Below, one piece after another: positions 56,851 to 64,000 of a stretch of DNA of 64,000 bases. Position 1 is the stretch's first letter, and each line of letters starts with the position of its first letter. Where the stretch lies: the NCBI RefSeq assembly GCF_021375795.1, contig NZ_JAEIOI010000003.1, positions 539,402-603,401 on the forward strand, read 5' to 3'. The notes below the pieces were generated by a model that had not been told where the DNA came from, searched no databases, and worked only from the letters and a program-made list of their open reading frames with translations. Source of the stretch: Pseudomonas anguilliseptica (GTDB lineage Bacteria; Pseudomonadota; Gammaproteobacteria; Pseudomonadales; Pseudomonadaceae). A program made the position numbers and the translations under genes.

Positions 56851-57738
56851 TCAGTACCACTTGGCTTCACCTTCCGGGCGCTTTTTGAAGCGCTTCATAT
56901 TCCACATATATTGGCTGGGTGCCTGCCGCACCTGTTTTTCGATGCCCTGATTGAGCGCAGCTACCGCCGCTTCGATATCTTCGCCGTAGAGCGCGTCTGG
57001 CGCCGCTTCGATAACCACACGGTAGCCACTGCCATCGTCCAGGCGCAGGGCGTGCATAAATACCGCTTCAGCCTTGCGGTCCTTGACCAGCGACGGCACA
57101 AATTTGCTGGTCAGCGCCGGCACCCCGAAGAAGGGCACGAATACACCGCTCGACAGGCTCGGCTCCGGGTCGGCGGCAATCCCTGCGACACCGCCTTTGC
57201 GCACCTGTTTGATCAGGCTGAGAATGCCTTCCTTGGTCGACGGTGCCAGGCTGTTACCCAGCTGCACGCGCTGTTTGACCAGCAGCTCATCGACGGCCTT
57301 GAGCTTGATCGGGCGGTAGAGAATGATCGGCTTGCACAGCGAGCAGACGTACTGCAGCAGCACCTCCCAGTTGCCCAGGTGGCTGCTGATCAGCACCACG
57401 CCCTTGCCACTGGCCAGGGCATCCTGCAGCACCTGCATGCCCTCAACCTGCTTGATCAGGCCAAGGGTCTTGTTGGCGGGCCAGATCCAGGCGCAGGCAC
57501 TTTCGGTAAGGGTCTTGCCGATATCCCGCAGGCTTTCACCCACCAGACGTTCACGCTGATCCGCCGGCAGGTGGGCAAAACAGCCGGCTAGGTTGATCCG
57601 GGTCACTTCACGGGAACGGTTCGGTAGCTTCCACATCAGCCAGCCAATCGCCGCGCCCACCGCCTGCACCGCTCGCCATGGCAGCAGGGCAAACAGGCGC
57701 AGAAACCCCACCACCAGGGCACCTTTGAACTTTTCCAC
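56851..57738 (-). CDS. lpxL: Lipid A biosynthesis lauroyl acyltransferase
   Basis: The 295-residue protein has an N-terminal membrane anchor and the acyltransferase motif SSHLGNWE (H-x4-E), with GIAADPEPS later. It is an HtrB/LpxL family enzyme that adds a secondary laurate (or hydroxylaurate) chain to lipid A on the inner membrane's cytoplasmic face. The start is GTG at 57738, six bases after GGAG; a TTG two codons earlier is too close to that site. It matches P. aeruginosa PA0011 (also called htrB). Confidence 0.92.
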   Translation of the reverse strand: MEKFKGALVVGFLRLFALLPWRAVQAVGAAIGWLMWKLPNRSREVTRINLAGCFAHLPADQRERLVGESLRDIGKTLTESACAWIWPANKTLGLIKQVEGMQVLQDALASGKGVVLISSHLGNWEVLLQYVCSLCKPIILYRPIKLKAVDELLVKQRVQLGNSLAPSTKEGILSLIKQVRKGGVAGIAADPEPSLSSGVFVPFFGVPALTSKFVPSLVKDRKAEAVFMHALRLDDGSGYRVVIEAAPDALYGEDIEAAVAALNQGIEKQVRQAPSQYMWNMKRFKKRPEGEAKWY

Positions 57739-57783
57739 AGGCAACTCCAGCCGATCAAAAGGCGCCCATTGTAACCGCCTGCG

Positions 57784-58341
57784 CTAGCGGGCGTTGAGTT
57801 GCGCGTAGCGGTCACAGTCGGTGGTGTGATCCATGACCATGCCGCTGGCCTGCATATAGGCGTAACAGATGGTCGGCCCGACAAAGGTGAAACCGGCCTT
57901 CTTCAGCGCCTTGCTCATTGCTTCGGCTTCCGGGGTCACCGCCGGTACCTGGCCGCGTTCGCTAAAGTGGTTGATCTTCGGCACGCCGCCGACAAACGAC
58001 CAGAGCAGCGCCACCGGGTCTTCCAGCTTGAGCCAGGCCTGGGCGTTCTTACGCACAGCCTGGAGCTTGAGGCGGTTGCGGATGATGCCGGGGTCCCGCA
58101 TCAGGGTGTCTTCGATGTATTCGTCGGTCAGTGCAGCCAGGCGCTGCACATCGAAAGCGAACAGCACCTTGCGGTAATGCTCGCGCTTCTTCAACACGGT
58201 GATCCACGACAGGCCGGCCTGAAAACCCTCCAGCAGCAGTAACTCGAACAACACCTGGGGGTCACGTTGCGGTACCCCCCATTCTTCATCGTGGTAAGCC
58301 TGATAAAGCGGATCGTCAGAGCACCAAAAGCAGCGTGGCAT
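57784..58341 (-). CDS. tag: DNA-3-methyladenine glycosylase I
   Basis: Tag excises 3-methyladenine from alkylated DNA. The 185-residue protein has the zinc ligands: Cys4 in PRCFWC, His in YHDEEWG, and the C-terminal DHTTDCDRY with His and Cys. The ATG at 58341 has AGGAAA seven bases upstream; the open frame that continues across glyQ is rejected. It is divergent from glyQ, with 66 bases between starts, and lies upstream of lpxL. Confidence 0.96.
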   Translation of the reverse strand: MPRCFWCSDDPLYQAYHDEEWGVPQRDPQVLFELLLLEGFQAGLSWITVLKKREHYRKVLFAFDVQRLAALTDEYIEDTLMRDPGIIRNRLKLQAVRKNAQAWLKLEDPVALLWSFVGGVPKINHFSERGQVPAVTPEAEAMSKALKKAGFTFVGPTICYAYMQASGMVMDHTTDCDRYAQLNAR

Positions 58342-58407
58342 GCGGGTTTTCCTGAGCTTCGGTATACTCGCGGACTTTCTCAAGCCGCCAAAGTACGGGT
58401 GAAATTT

Positions 58408-59355
58408 GTGAGCCAGACTACGCCTGCCGTGCGCACCTTCCAAGACTTGATCCTCGCCCTGCAACAGTACTGGGCCGAGCAGGGCTGTGTGGTATTGCAG
58501 CCCTACGATATGGAAGTTGGCGCGGGCACCTTCCACACCGCCACGTTTCTCCGTGCCATTGGCCCAGAGACCTGGAACGCCGCCTACGTGCAGCCTTCCC
58601 GTCGGCCGGCCGACGGCCGTTATGGCGAAAACCCCAACCGCCTGCAGCACTATTACCAGTTCCAGGTGGTGCTGAAACCGAACCCGGAGAACTTCCAGGA
58701 GCTGTACCTCGGCTCGCTGAAGGCCATCGGTATTGATCCGCTGGTGCACGACATCCGCTTCGTTGAAGACAACTGGGAATCGCCGACCCTCGGCGCCTGG
58801 GGTCTGGGTTGGGAAATCTGGTTGAACGGCATGGAAGTCACCCAGTTCACCTACTTCCAGCAAGTCGGTGGCATCGAGTGCTACCCGGTGACCGGTGAGA
58901 TCACCTATGGCCTGGAGCGCCTGGCCATGTACCTGCAGGGCGTCGACTCGGTATACGACCTGGTGTGGACTGACGGCCAGTTCGGCAAGGTCACCTATGG
59001 CGATGTGTTCCACCAGAACGAAGTGGAGCAATCGACCTACAACTTCGAGCACGCCAACGTCGACAAGCTGTTCGAGTTGTTCGACTTCTACGAGTCGGAA
59101 GCCAACCGCCTGATCGAGTTGGAGCTGCCGCTGCCGACCTACGAGATGGTGCTCAAGGCCTCACACACCTTCAACCTGCTGGATGCGCGCCGAGCCATCT
59201 CGGTGACTGCGCGTCAGCAATACATCCTGCGCGTGCGTGCGCTGGCCCGTTCGGTGGCGCAGAGCTACCTGCAAGCGCGGCGCAAACTCGGCTTCCCGCT
59301 CGCCACCCCCGACCTGCGTGATGAAGTATTGGCCAAGCTGGAGGCTGCAGAATGA
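58408..59355 (+). CDS. glyQ: Glycyl-tRNA synthetase alpha subunit
   Basis: GlyQ is the catalytic alpha subunit of the heterotetrameric bacterial glycyl-tRNA synthetase. The 315-residue protein begins [16 protein letters not shown] (GTG start) as in P. aeruginosa and carries class II motifs, including GYVNP-type replacement [15 protein letters not shown] and [25 protein letters not shown] (motif 3 Arg). Its stop overlaps the glyS start (ATGA). Confidence 0.97.
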   Translation: MSQTTPAVRTFQDLILALQQYWAEQGCVVLQPYDMEVGAGTFHTATFLRAIGPETWNAAYVQPSRRPADGRYGENPNRLQHYYQFQVVLKPNPENFQELYLGSLKAIGIDPLVHDIRFVEDNWESPTLGAWGLGWEIWLNGMEVTQFTYFQQVGGIECYPVTGEITYGLERLAMYLQGVDSVYDLVWTDGQFGKVTYGDVFHQNEVEQSTYNFEHANVDKLFELFDFYESEANRLIELELPLPTYEMVLKASHTFNLLDARRAISVTARQQYILRVRALARSVAQSYLQARRKLGFPLATPDLRDEVLAKLEAAE

Positions 59356-61406
59356 GTGCGCACGATTTCCTGGTAGAACTGGGCACCGAAGAGCTGCCAC
59401 CCAAAGCCCTGAAAACCCTCGGTGAAGCCTTCCTGGCTGGCATCGAGAAAGGCCTCAAGGCTGCTGGCCTTGGCTACAGCAACGTACGCTATTACGCTGC
59501 ACCGCGTCGTCTGGCAGTGCTGGTGGAGCAACTCGCGACCCAGCAACCGGACCGCACCGTCAACCTCGATGGCCCGCCCGTACAGGCGGCGTTCGACAAG
59601 GACGGCAACCCGACTCAGGCTGCGCTGGGCTTCGCCAAGAAGTGCGGCGTTGAGCTGAGCCAGATTGATCAGAGCGGCCCCAAGCTGAAATTCAGCCAGA
59701 GCATTGCGGGTCAAGCGGCAGCTGGCCTGCTGCCGGGCATCGTTGAAACCTCGCTGAACGAACTGCCGATCCCGAAACGTATGCGCTGGGGCGCGCGCAA
59801 AACCGAATTCGTCCGCCCAAGCCAGTGGCTGGTGATGCTGTTCGGTGACGAAGTGATCGATTGCGAAATCCTTGCCCAGCAAGCCGGCCGGGTTTCCCGT
59901 GGCCACCGCTTCCACGCCAACCACGACGTGCGTATCAGCTCGCCGGCCAGCTATGCCGAAGATCTGCGCAGCGCCTATGTGATTGCCGACTTTGCCGAGC
60001 GCCGCGCGCAGATCATCGCGCGGGTCAATGAACTGGCTGCAGCAGAGCAGGGCAGCGCCATCGTGCCGCCAGCGCTGCTCGACGAAGTTAGCGCACTGGT
60101 CGAATGGCCGGTGCCGCTGGTCTGCTCGTTCGAGGAACGCTTCCTCGAAGTGCCGCAGGAAGCGCTGATCACCACCATGCAGGACAACCAGAAGTACTTC
60201 TGCCTGCTCGATGGCAACGGCAGGCTGCTGCCACGCTTTATCACCGTGGCCAACGTCGAGAGCAAAGACCCGGCGCAGATCATTTCCGGCAACGAGAAGG
60301 TGGTGCGTCCACGCCTCACCGACGCCGAGTTTTTCTTCAAGCAGGACAAGAAGCAGAAGCTGGAAAGCTTCAACCAGCGCCTGGCCAACGTGGTGTTCCA
60401 GGCCCAGCTCGGTTCGGTCTATGACAAGGCGCAGCGTGTCTCCGCCCTGGCTGGTTTTATCGCCCAGCGCATCGGTGGCGACGCTACCCGCGCCGCGCGT
60501 GCAGGCATCCTCTGCAAGTGCGACCTGGCCAGTGAAATGGTCGGCGAATTCCCAGAAATGCAGGGCATCGCTGGTTACTACTACGCCAAGCACGATGGCG
60601 AAGCCGAAGACGTCGCCCTGGCGCTGAACGAGCAGTACATGCCGCGCGGTGCCGGCGCCGAGCTGCCGAGCACCCTCACCGGTGCTGCCGTGGCCCTGGC
60701 CGACAAGCTGGATACCCTGGTCGGCATCTTCGGCATCGGCATGCTGCCCACCGGCAGCAAGGACCCCTACGCCCTGCGTCGCGCCGCTCTCGGCGTGCTG
60801 CGCATCCTGATCGAGAAGCAGCTGGATCTGGACCTGGCCGAAGCCATCGCTTTCTCCATCAACCAGTTCGCCGATAAGGTCAAAGCCGACGGCCTGGCTC
60901 CACAGGTACAGGACTTTATCTTCGACCGCCTGCGTGCGCGTTATGAGGACGAAGGCGTCGACGTGGCCGTGTACCAGGCCGTGCGTGCCGTCAGCCCGAC
61001 TTCGCCGCTGGACTTCGACCAACGCGTGCAGGCTGTACAGGCGTTCCGCAAGCTGCCCGAAGCAGAAGCCCTGGCGGCTGCCAACAAGCGTGTATCCAAC
61101 CTGCTGAGCAAAGCCGAAGGCCAGGTCGCAGCGAGCGTCGAAGCCCATCACTTCGACAACCCCAGCGAGTTCGCCCTCAACGCCGCCATCCAGCAGGCCG
61201 AACATGCAGTACAGCCTCTGGCTGCCGCACGCCAGTACAACCTGGCGCTGAGCCAACTGGCCAACCTGCGCGAGCCGGTGGACGCCTTCTTCGTGGCCGT
61301 ACTGGTCAACGCCGAAGACCCTGCCGTGCGGGCCAACCGCTATGCACTGCTGGCCAAGCTGCGCGGCCTGTTCCTCGGCGTCGCGGATATCTCGGTACTG
61401 GGCTAA
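59352..61406 (+). CDS. glyS: Glycyl-tRNA synthetase beta subunit
   Basis: The 684-residue beta subunit binds tRNA-Gly and completes the GlyQS enzyme. It starts [20 protein letters not shown] and has the family's KSMRW-type segment [16 protein letters not shown] and a C-terminal DALR anticodon-binding region (about 575-670). It overlaps glyQ by four bases. Confidence 0.97.
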   Translation: MSAHDFLVELGTEELPPKALKTLGEAFLAGIEKGLKAAGLGYSNVRYYAAPRRLAVLVEQLATQQPDRTVNLDGPPVQAAFDKDGNPTQAALGFAKKCGVELSQIDQSGPKLKFSQSIAGQAAAGLLPGIVETSLNELPIPKRMRWGARKTEFVRPSQWLVMLFGDEVIDCEILAQQAGRVSRGHRFHANHDVRISSPASYAEDLRSAYVIADFAERRAQIIARVNELAAAEQGSAIVPPALLDEVSALVEWPVPLVCSFEERFLEVPQEALITTMQDNQKYFCLLDGNGRLLPRFITVANVESKDPAQIISGNEKVVRPRLTDAEFFFKQDKKQKLESFNQRLANVVFQAQLGSVYDKAQRVSALAGFIAQRIGGDATRAARAGILCKCDLASEMVGEFPEMQGIAGYYYAKHDGEAEDVALALNEQYMPRGAGAELPSTLTGAAVALADKLDTLVGIFGIGMLPTGSKDPYALRRAALGVLRILIEKQLDLDLAEAIAFSINQFADKVKADGLAPQVQDFIFDRLRARYEDEGVDVAVYQAVRAVSPTSPLDFDQRVQAVQAFRKLPEAEALAAANKRVSNLLSKAEGQVAASVEAHHFDNPSEFALNAAIQQAEHAVQPLAAARQYNLALSQLANLREPVDAFFVAVLVNAEDPAVRANRYALLAKLRGLFLGVADISVLG

Positions 61407-61422
61407 GGCCTGCTGAACACCC

Positions 61423-61442
61423 GGTGGGCTGCACAGCCCACC
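61423..61442 (+). terminator. Weak terminator or hairpin after glyS
   Basis: GGTGGGCT-GCAC-AGCCCACC forms an 8-bp stem 16 bases after the glyS stop, followed by TTTACC. An alternative pairing of CACCCGGT (61418-61425) with ACCGGGTG (61452-61459) uses the same bases. The T-run is poor, so readthrough into gmhB is likely. Confidence 0.5.
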
Positions 61443-61494
61443 TTTACCTCTACCGGGTGCCGGCCATCACCGTCTCCCGGTTATGGATAAGACG

Positions 61495-62028
61495 ATGAAA
61501 CTGCTGATTCTTGATCGCGACGGCGTAATCAATTACGACTCCGACGCCTATATCAAAAGCCTCGACGAATGGCTTCCACTGCCTGGTGCAGTGGAAGCCA
61601 TCGCACGCCTTTCGCAAGCCGGCTGGACCGTAGCAGTGGCCACCAACCAATCGGGAATCGCCCGCGGCTATTACGACCTGGCCACGCTGGATGCCATGCA
61701 CACGCGCCTGCGTGAACTGGTGGCCGAGCAGGGCGGTGAGCTGGGTCTGGTGGTCTACTGCCCGCATGGCCCGGATGAAGGCTGCAACTGCCGCAAGCCG
61801 AAACCCGGCATGCTCGAACAGATCGCGGCGTACTATGGCGTTGCACTCACGGGCGTGTGGTTTGTTGGCGACAGCAGCGGTGACCTGACAGCGGCCGGCG
61901 CCGTCGACTGTCAGCCTGTTTTGGTAAAGACCGGCAAGGGCGAACGCACCCTGGCCAAAGGATTGCCAGCGGGCACCCTGATATTCGATGATCTGGCGGC
62001 GGTTGCCGATCAGCTTCTCCACTTATAA
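61495..62028 (+). CDS. gmhB: Heptose-1,7-bisphosphate 7-phosphatase
   Basis: GmhB removes a phosphate from D-glycero-D-manno-heptose 1,7-bisphosphate in LPS core precursor synthesis. The 177-residue HAD enzyme has the nucleophile motif LILDRDGVIN, ATNQSGIARG, and a zinc loop YCPHGPDEGCNCRKPKPGM, then FVGDSSGDL. The ATG at 61495 gives the usual start MKLLILDRDG; an in-frame ATG four codons earlier is less likely. plsC follows 32 bases later, as in PA0006-PA0005. Confidence 0.94.
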   Translation: MKLLILDRDGVINYDSDAYIKSLDEWLPLPGAVEAIARLSQAGWTVAVATNQSGIARGYYDLATLDAMHTRLRELVAEQGGELGLVVYCPHGPDEGCNCRKPKPGMLEQIAAYYGVALTGVWFVGDSSGDLTAAGAVDCQPVLVKTGKGERTLAKGLPAGTLIFDDLAAVADQLLHL

Positions 62029-62060
62029 AGCAGGCCCTGCCTGCGACGGTAAAAGCTCCC

Positions 62061-62834
62061 ATGTCGACAGTGCAGACCATCAGAACTTTCTTCTTCTACC
62101 TGCTGCTCTCTTCCAGCTCGTTCTTCTGGTGCATTCTCAGCGTCTTCGTTGCACCCTTCCTGCCCTTCCGCGCCCGCTATCGTTTCGTCATCCAGAACTG
62201 GTGCCGCTGCGCCGTCTGGCTGGCCAAGGTGGTCGTCGGTATCCGCTACGAGATCAAGGGCCTGGAGAACATTCCGGAGCAGCCCTGTGTGATCCTGGCC
62301 AAGCACCAAAGCACCTGGGAAACCTTCTTCCTTTCCGGCTTCTTCGAACCGCTGAGCCAGGTGGTCAAACGTGAACTGCTCTACGTGCCGTTCTTCGGCT
62401 GGGCCATGGCCATGCTCAAGCCCATCGCCATCGACCGCAGCAACCCCAAAGCGGCGCTCAAGCAGCTGGCCAAGCAGGGTCATGAGCGACTGGAGCAGGG
62501 CGCCTGGGTGCTGGTATTCCCGGAAGGCACACGTATCCCGCCAGGACAGATTGGCAAGTTCAGCCGCGGTGGTGCCGCCCTGGCAGTCAATGCCAACCTC
62601 CCAGTGCTGCCGATTGCCCACAACGCCGGTGAGTTCTGGCCCAAACTGGGCTGGAGCAAAACCCCAGGCACCATCCAGGTGGTGATCGGCCCGCTGATGC
62701 ACGCCGAAGGCAGTGGTCCACGCGCCATCGCCGAACTCAATGATCGTGCCTTTGCCTGGGTCAGCCAGGCGCAGTATGAGATCGGCTCGCTGGACAGCCT
62801 GGATCAACCCCTAGAGGCCACCGAGCCTGCCTGA
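62061..62834 (+). CDS. plsC: 1-acyl-sn-glycerol-3-phosphate acyltransferase
   Basis: The 257-residue protein has an N-terminal membrane helix and the PlsC motifs KHQSTWETF (H-x4-E variant of HxxxxD) and FPEGTRIPPG. It acylates lysophosphatidic acid at the inner membrane. It matches P. aeruginosa PA0005 (called lptA there, not the LPS transport LptA). It is last in the glyQ-glyS-gmhB-plsC direction and is followed by a terminator. Confidence 0.93.
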   Translation: MSTVQTIRTFFFYLLLSSSSFFWCILSVFVAPFLPFRARYRFVIQNWCRCAVWLAKVVVGIRYEIKGLENIPEQPCVILAKHQSTWETFFLSGFFEPLSQVVKRELLYVPFFGWAMAMLKPIAIDRSNPKAALKQLAKQGHERLEQGAWVLVFPEGTRIPPGQIGKFSRGGAALAVNANLPVLPIAHNAGEFWPKLGWSKTPGTIQVVIGPLMHAEGSGPRAIAELNDRAFAWVSQAQYEIGSLDSLDQPLEATEPA

Positions 62835-62966
62835 TCAATTGTGGATAACCTGTGCGCGAAATACCGGCAGAGTGCCATTAATCAGTTCAAGACTATGATT
62901 TATAAATAATTTTCTTGGACTGTTTAATTCCTCGAATTGGTGCATAAGTTTCCCGCACACGCCGCC

Positions 62967-62994
62967 AGCCGGCCTCTCAGAGGCCGGCTTTTTT
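62967..62994 (+). terminator. Intrinsic terminator after plsC
   Basis: GCCGGCCT / AGGCCGGC around CTCAG, followed by TTTTTT. It lies 130 bases past the plsC stop; the space between is AT-rich and holds no gene. Confidence 0.88.
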
Positions 62995-63026
62995 ATGCCG
63001 CATACAGCCGAAAAAACAGCGCCAGA

Positions 63027-63042
63027 TGTTCCATGTGGAACA
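63027..63042. other. parS-like ParB-binding site
   Basis: TGTTCCATGTGGAACA differs at one central base from the palindromic parS consensus TGTTCCACGTGGAACA. In Pseudomonas, parS sites cluster close to oriC, and this one lies next to the gyrB-proximal gene block, as expected. It sits between two facing terminators, outside any gene. Confidence 0.8.
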
Positions 63043-63076
63043 AAAAAAGCCCCTGCAACTTGAACAGTTGCAGGGG
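63043..63076 (-). terminator. Intrinsic terminator for a gene to the right
   Basis: On the minus strand, CCCCTGCAACT pairs with AGTTGCAGGGG around a 5-base loop and is followed by seven T residues. It points leftwards, so it would end a minus-strand gene arriving from the right. In P. aeruginosa gyrB converges on this cluster; here the IS element lies immediately to the right instead. Confidence 0.8.
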
Positions 63077-63109
63077 GTTTCTAGTACTGCATGAATAGGC
63101 CCCGGTTTT

Positions 63110-64000
63110 CTAGAGACCATCCTGCCTCAGAAAATAACGACGTTCGAACTCTATCGGTGACAGCTTCTCAGCGAAACCATGTCGTCGCTTGGGGTTGTAA
63201 AACATCTCGATGTAATCGAATACATCGCTCCGCGCTTCGTCGCGGCTCCCGTAGATTTTGCGCTTGAGCAGCTCGCGCTTGAGCAGCTGGAAGAAGCTCT
63301 CGGCGACCGCGTTGTCATGACAGTTGCCTCGCCGACTCATACTGCTCGTCAGATTGTTGGCTCGGAGAAAGCTTTGCCAGTCCGCACTACTGAACTGACT
63401 GCCCTGGTCGGAGTGGATCATCACCTCTTGCCTCGGCTTGCGCCGCCATACCGCCATCAATAGCGCGTCAATGGCCAGATCGCTGCTCATGCGGGACTTC
63501 ATTGACCAGCCGATGACCTGACGAGAGAACAGGTCGAGCACCACTGCCAAGTACAGCCAGCCTTCGTAGGTGCGAATGTAGGTGATGTCAGTGACCCAGA
63601 CCCTATTGGGTTCACTGACATTGAACTGGCGCTCCAGCCGGTTCGGTGCCGGCGTGGCGGGCTTACCTCCGTAACGGCCAGGTCGACGACGATAACCCGT
63701 CTGCGAGCGCAATCCTTCCACACGCATCAGCCTGGCAACACGATGTCGTCCGCAGCTCTCACCCAACTCGCGCAAATCCGCATGGATCTTGCGGTAGCCG
63801 TAGACACCACCGCTTTCCAGCCATGAATGCTTGATCAGACCTAGCAAGCGCTGATCGTCCTTGGCTCGCGCAGACTTGGGCTCGCTCAGCCAGGCGTAGT
63901 AGCCGCTGGGATGCACTTTCAGCACCTGGCAGAGACGTTGAACGGAGTAGCTCGCCGAGAGCTGGCGGACAAAGACGTACCTCAGCCTGACTCCTTGGCA
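63110..64000 (-). CDS. IS3-family transposase OrfB, 5' end outside window
   Basis: The frame is open from the window edge to the stop at 63110. The first internal start is a GTG at 63925, but the sequence before it (VRQLSASYSVQRLCQVL) is typical OrfB, so translation probably enters by a -1 frameshift from OrfA. It has an HTH_21 region and a DDE integrase core: Asp in VTDITYI, Asp in HSDQGSQFSSADW and Glu in AVAESFFQLLKREL. The visible part ends with NPKRRHGFAEKLSPIEFE, as usual. It appears intact where visible. Confidence 0.9.
   Translation of the reverse strand, partial: CQGVRLRYVFVRQLSASYSVQRLCQVLKVHPSGYYAWLSEPKSARAKDDQRLLGLIKHSWLESGGVYGYRKIHADLRELGESCGRHRVARLMRVEGLRSQTGYRRRPGRYGGKPATPAPNRLERQFNVSEPNRVWVTDITYIRTYEGWLYLAVVLDLFSRQVIGWSMKSRMSSDLAIDALLMAVWRRKPRQEVMIHSDQGSQFSSADWQSFLRANNLTSSMSRRGNCHDNAVAESFFQLLKRELLKRKIYGSRDEARSDVFDYIEMFYNPKRRHGFAEKLSPIEFERRYFLRQDGL
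63982..64000 (-). CDS. Tail of IS3 transposase OrfA
   Basis: The minus strand reads AKESG then TGA (63984-63982), which matches the usual C-terminal end of IS3-family OrfA (an xFAKES tail) in the frame offset from OrfB. Only six codons are in the window, so this rests on its position at the OrfA/OrfB junction. Confidence 0.45.

Larger units (their letters stand above)
63092..64000 (-). mobile_element. IS3-family insertion sequence, right end outside window
   Basis: The element's terminal sequence TGAATAGGCCCCGGTTTTCT begins at 63092 and resembles the inverted repeats of IS51-group IS3 elements (TGAAxxGCCCCGGGTTT). The transposase orfB ends inside this repeat, which is usual. The other end, its inverted repeat and target duplication lie beyond the window. 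The insertion is 16 bases from the facing terminator and 50 bases from the parS-like site. Confidence 0.85.

Noticed and set aside
58342..59052. A 237-codon upstream extension of the tag frame
   Set aside because: It runs antisense to glyQ. The ATG at 58341 has a good ribosome site and gives the standard Tag N-terminus with the zinc-binding Cys.
59265..61256. A 663-codon open frame antisense to glyS
   Set aside because: GlyS is certain by homology; the antisense frame has no recognisable domain and is a typical GC-codon shadow. The same holds for long frames opposite gabD, gabT and rsmB.

Overview
The window reads as a Pseudomonas chromosome. The base composition is high-GC, and the right half (about 45 to 63 kb) reproduces the gene order that flanks oriC in P. 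aeruginosa, in reverse: aroE, hemF, qor, tsaC, dprA, lysM, def, fmt, rsmB, trkA, a PilZ gene, htrB/lpxL, tag, glyQ, glyS, gmhB and plsC. A parS-like 16-mer at 63027-63042 agrees with an origin-proximal position. The left half is more lineage-variable. The species cannot be fixed from sequence reading alone, but it is not P. aeruginosa itself.

Layout. 0-4 kb: nitric-oxide detoxification module, nnrS (cut by the window edge), ppyR-like, fhp (flavohaemoglobin) and the divergent sigma-54 activator gene fhpR/norR, with three NorR-type boxes between them. 4.1-6.2 kb: an isolated AlbA_2/HATPase (Schlafen-like) gene carrying a 21-bp tandem repeat. 6.4 kb: tRNA-Arg(CCG). 6.8-9.8 kb: gabD-gabT for GABA catabolism. 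10-14 kb: REC-HDOD protein, LysR regulator with divergent methyltransferase, two small lipoproteins. 14.1-17.5 kb: a 7TMR-DISM/PAS/GGDEF/EAL protein next to a BLUF photoreceptor. 17.7-25.1 kb: a tight six-gene operon with an ArsS-type radical SAM protein, a sodium:solute symporter, a metallophosphoesterase with a degenerate first motif, a TVP38/DedA-flavoprotein disulfide reductase fusion, a DUF3047 protein and an FAD oxidoreductase of the kind sometimes fused to SelD. This operon is the best candidate in the window for an undescribed pathway. 25.4-30.2 kb: chemoreceptor, old-yellow-enzyme gene with a MerR regulator and a typical long-spacer promoter, gamma-glutamylputrescine oxidase. 30.3-36.7 kb: Fur box, fecI-fecR, TonB receptor and a DUF3649/PepSY/DUF3325 inner-membrane module. 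36.7-42.4 kb: PhoD-like phosphatase, Crp/Fnr regulator, Mpo1-like protein, an orphan exported protein, XRE regulator with a divergent membrane protein. 42.4-45.1 kb: modABC with an upstream ModE box.

The origin-proximal block (45.2-62.8 kb) is housekeeping: translation (def, fmt, rsmB, glyQS, tsaC), haem and shikimate synthesis, DNA uptake and repair, potassium uptake, and lipid A/LPS and phospholipid synthesis. It ends at a pair of facing terminators, the parS-like site, and an IS3-family element that runs off the right edge, in the place where gyrB would be expected.

Control sequences seen directly include NorR boxes, an Anr/Dnr box before hemF, a Fur box before fecI, a ModE box before modA, a MerR-type promoter, several intrinsic terminators and two copies of a dispersed intergenic palindromic element, one of them with a clean 56-bp internal deletion.
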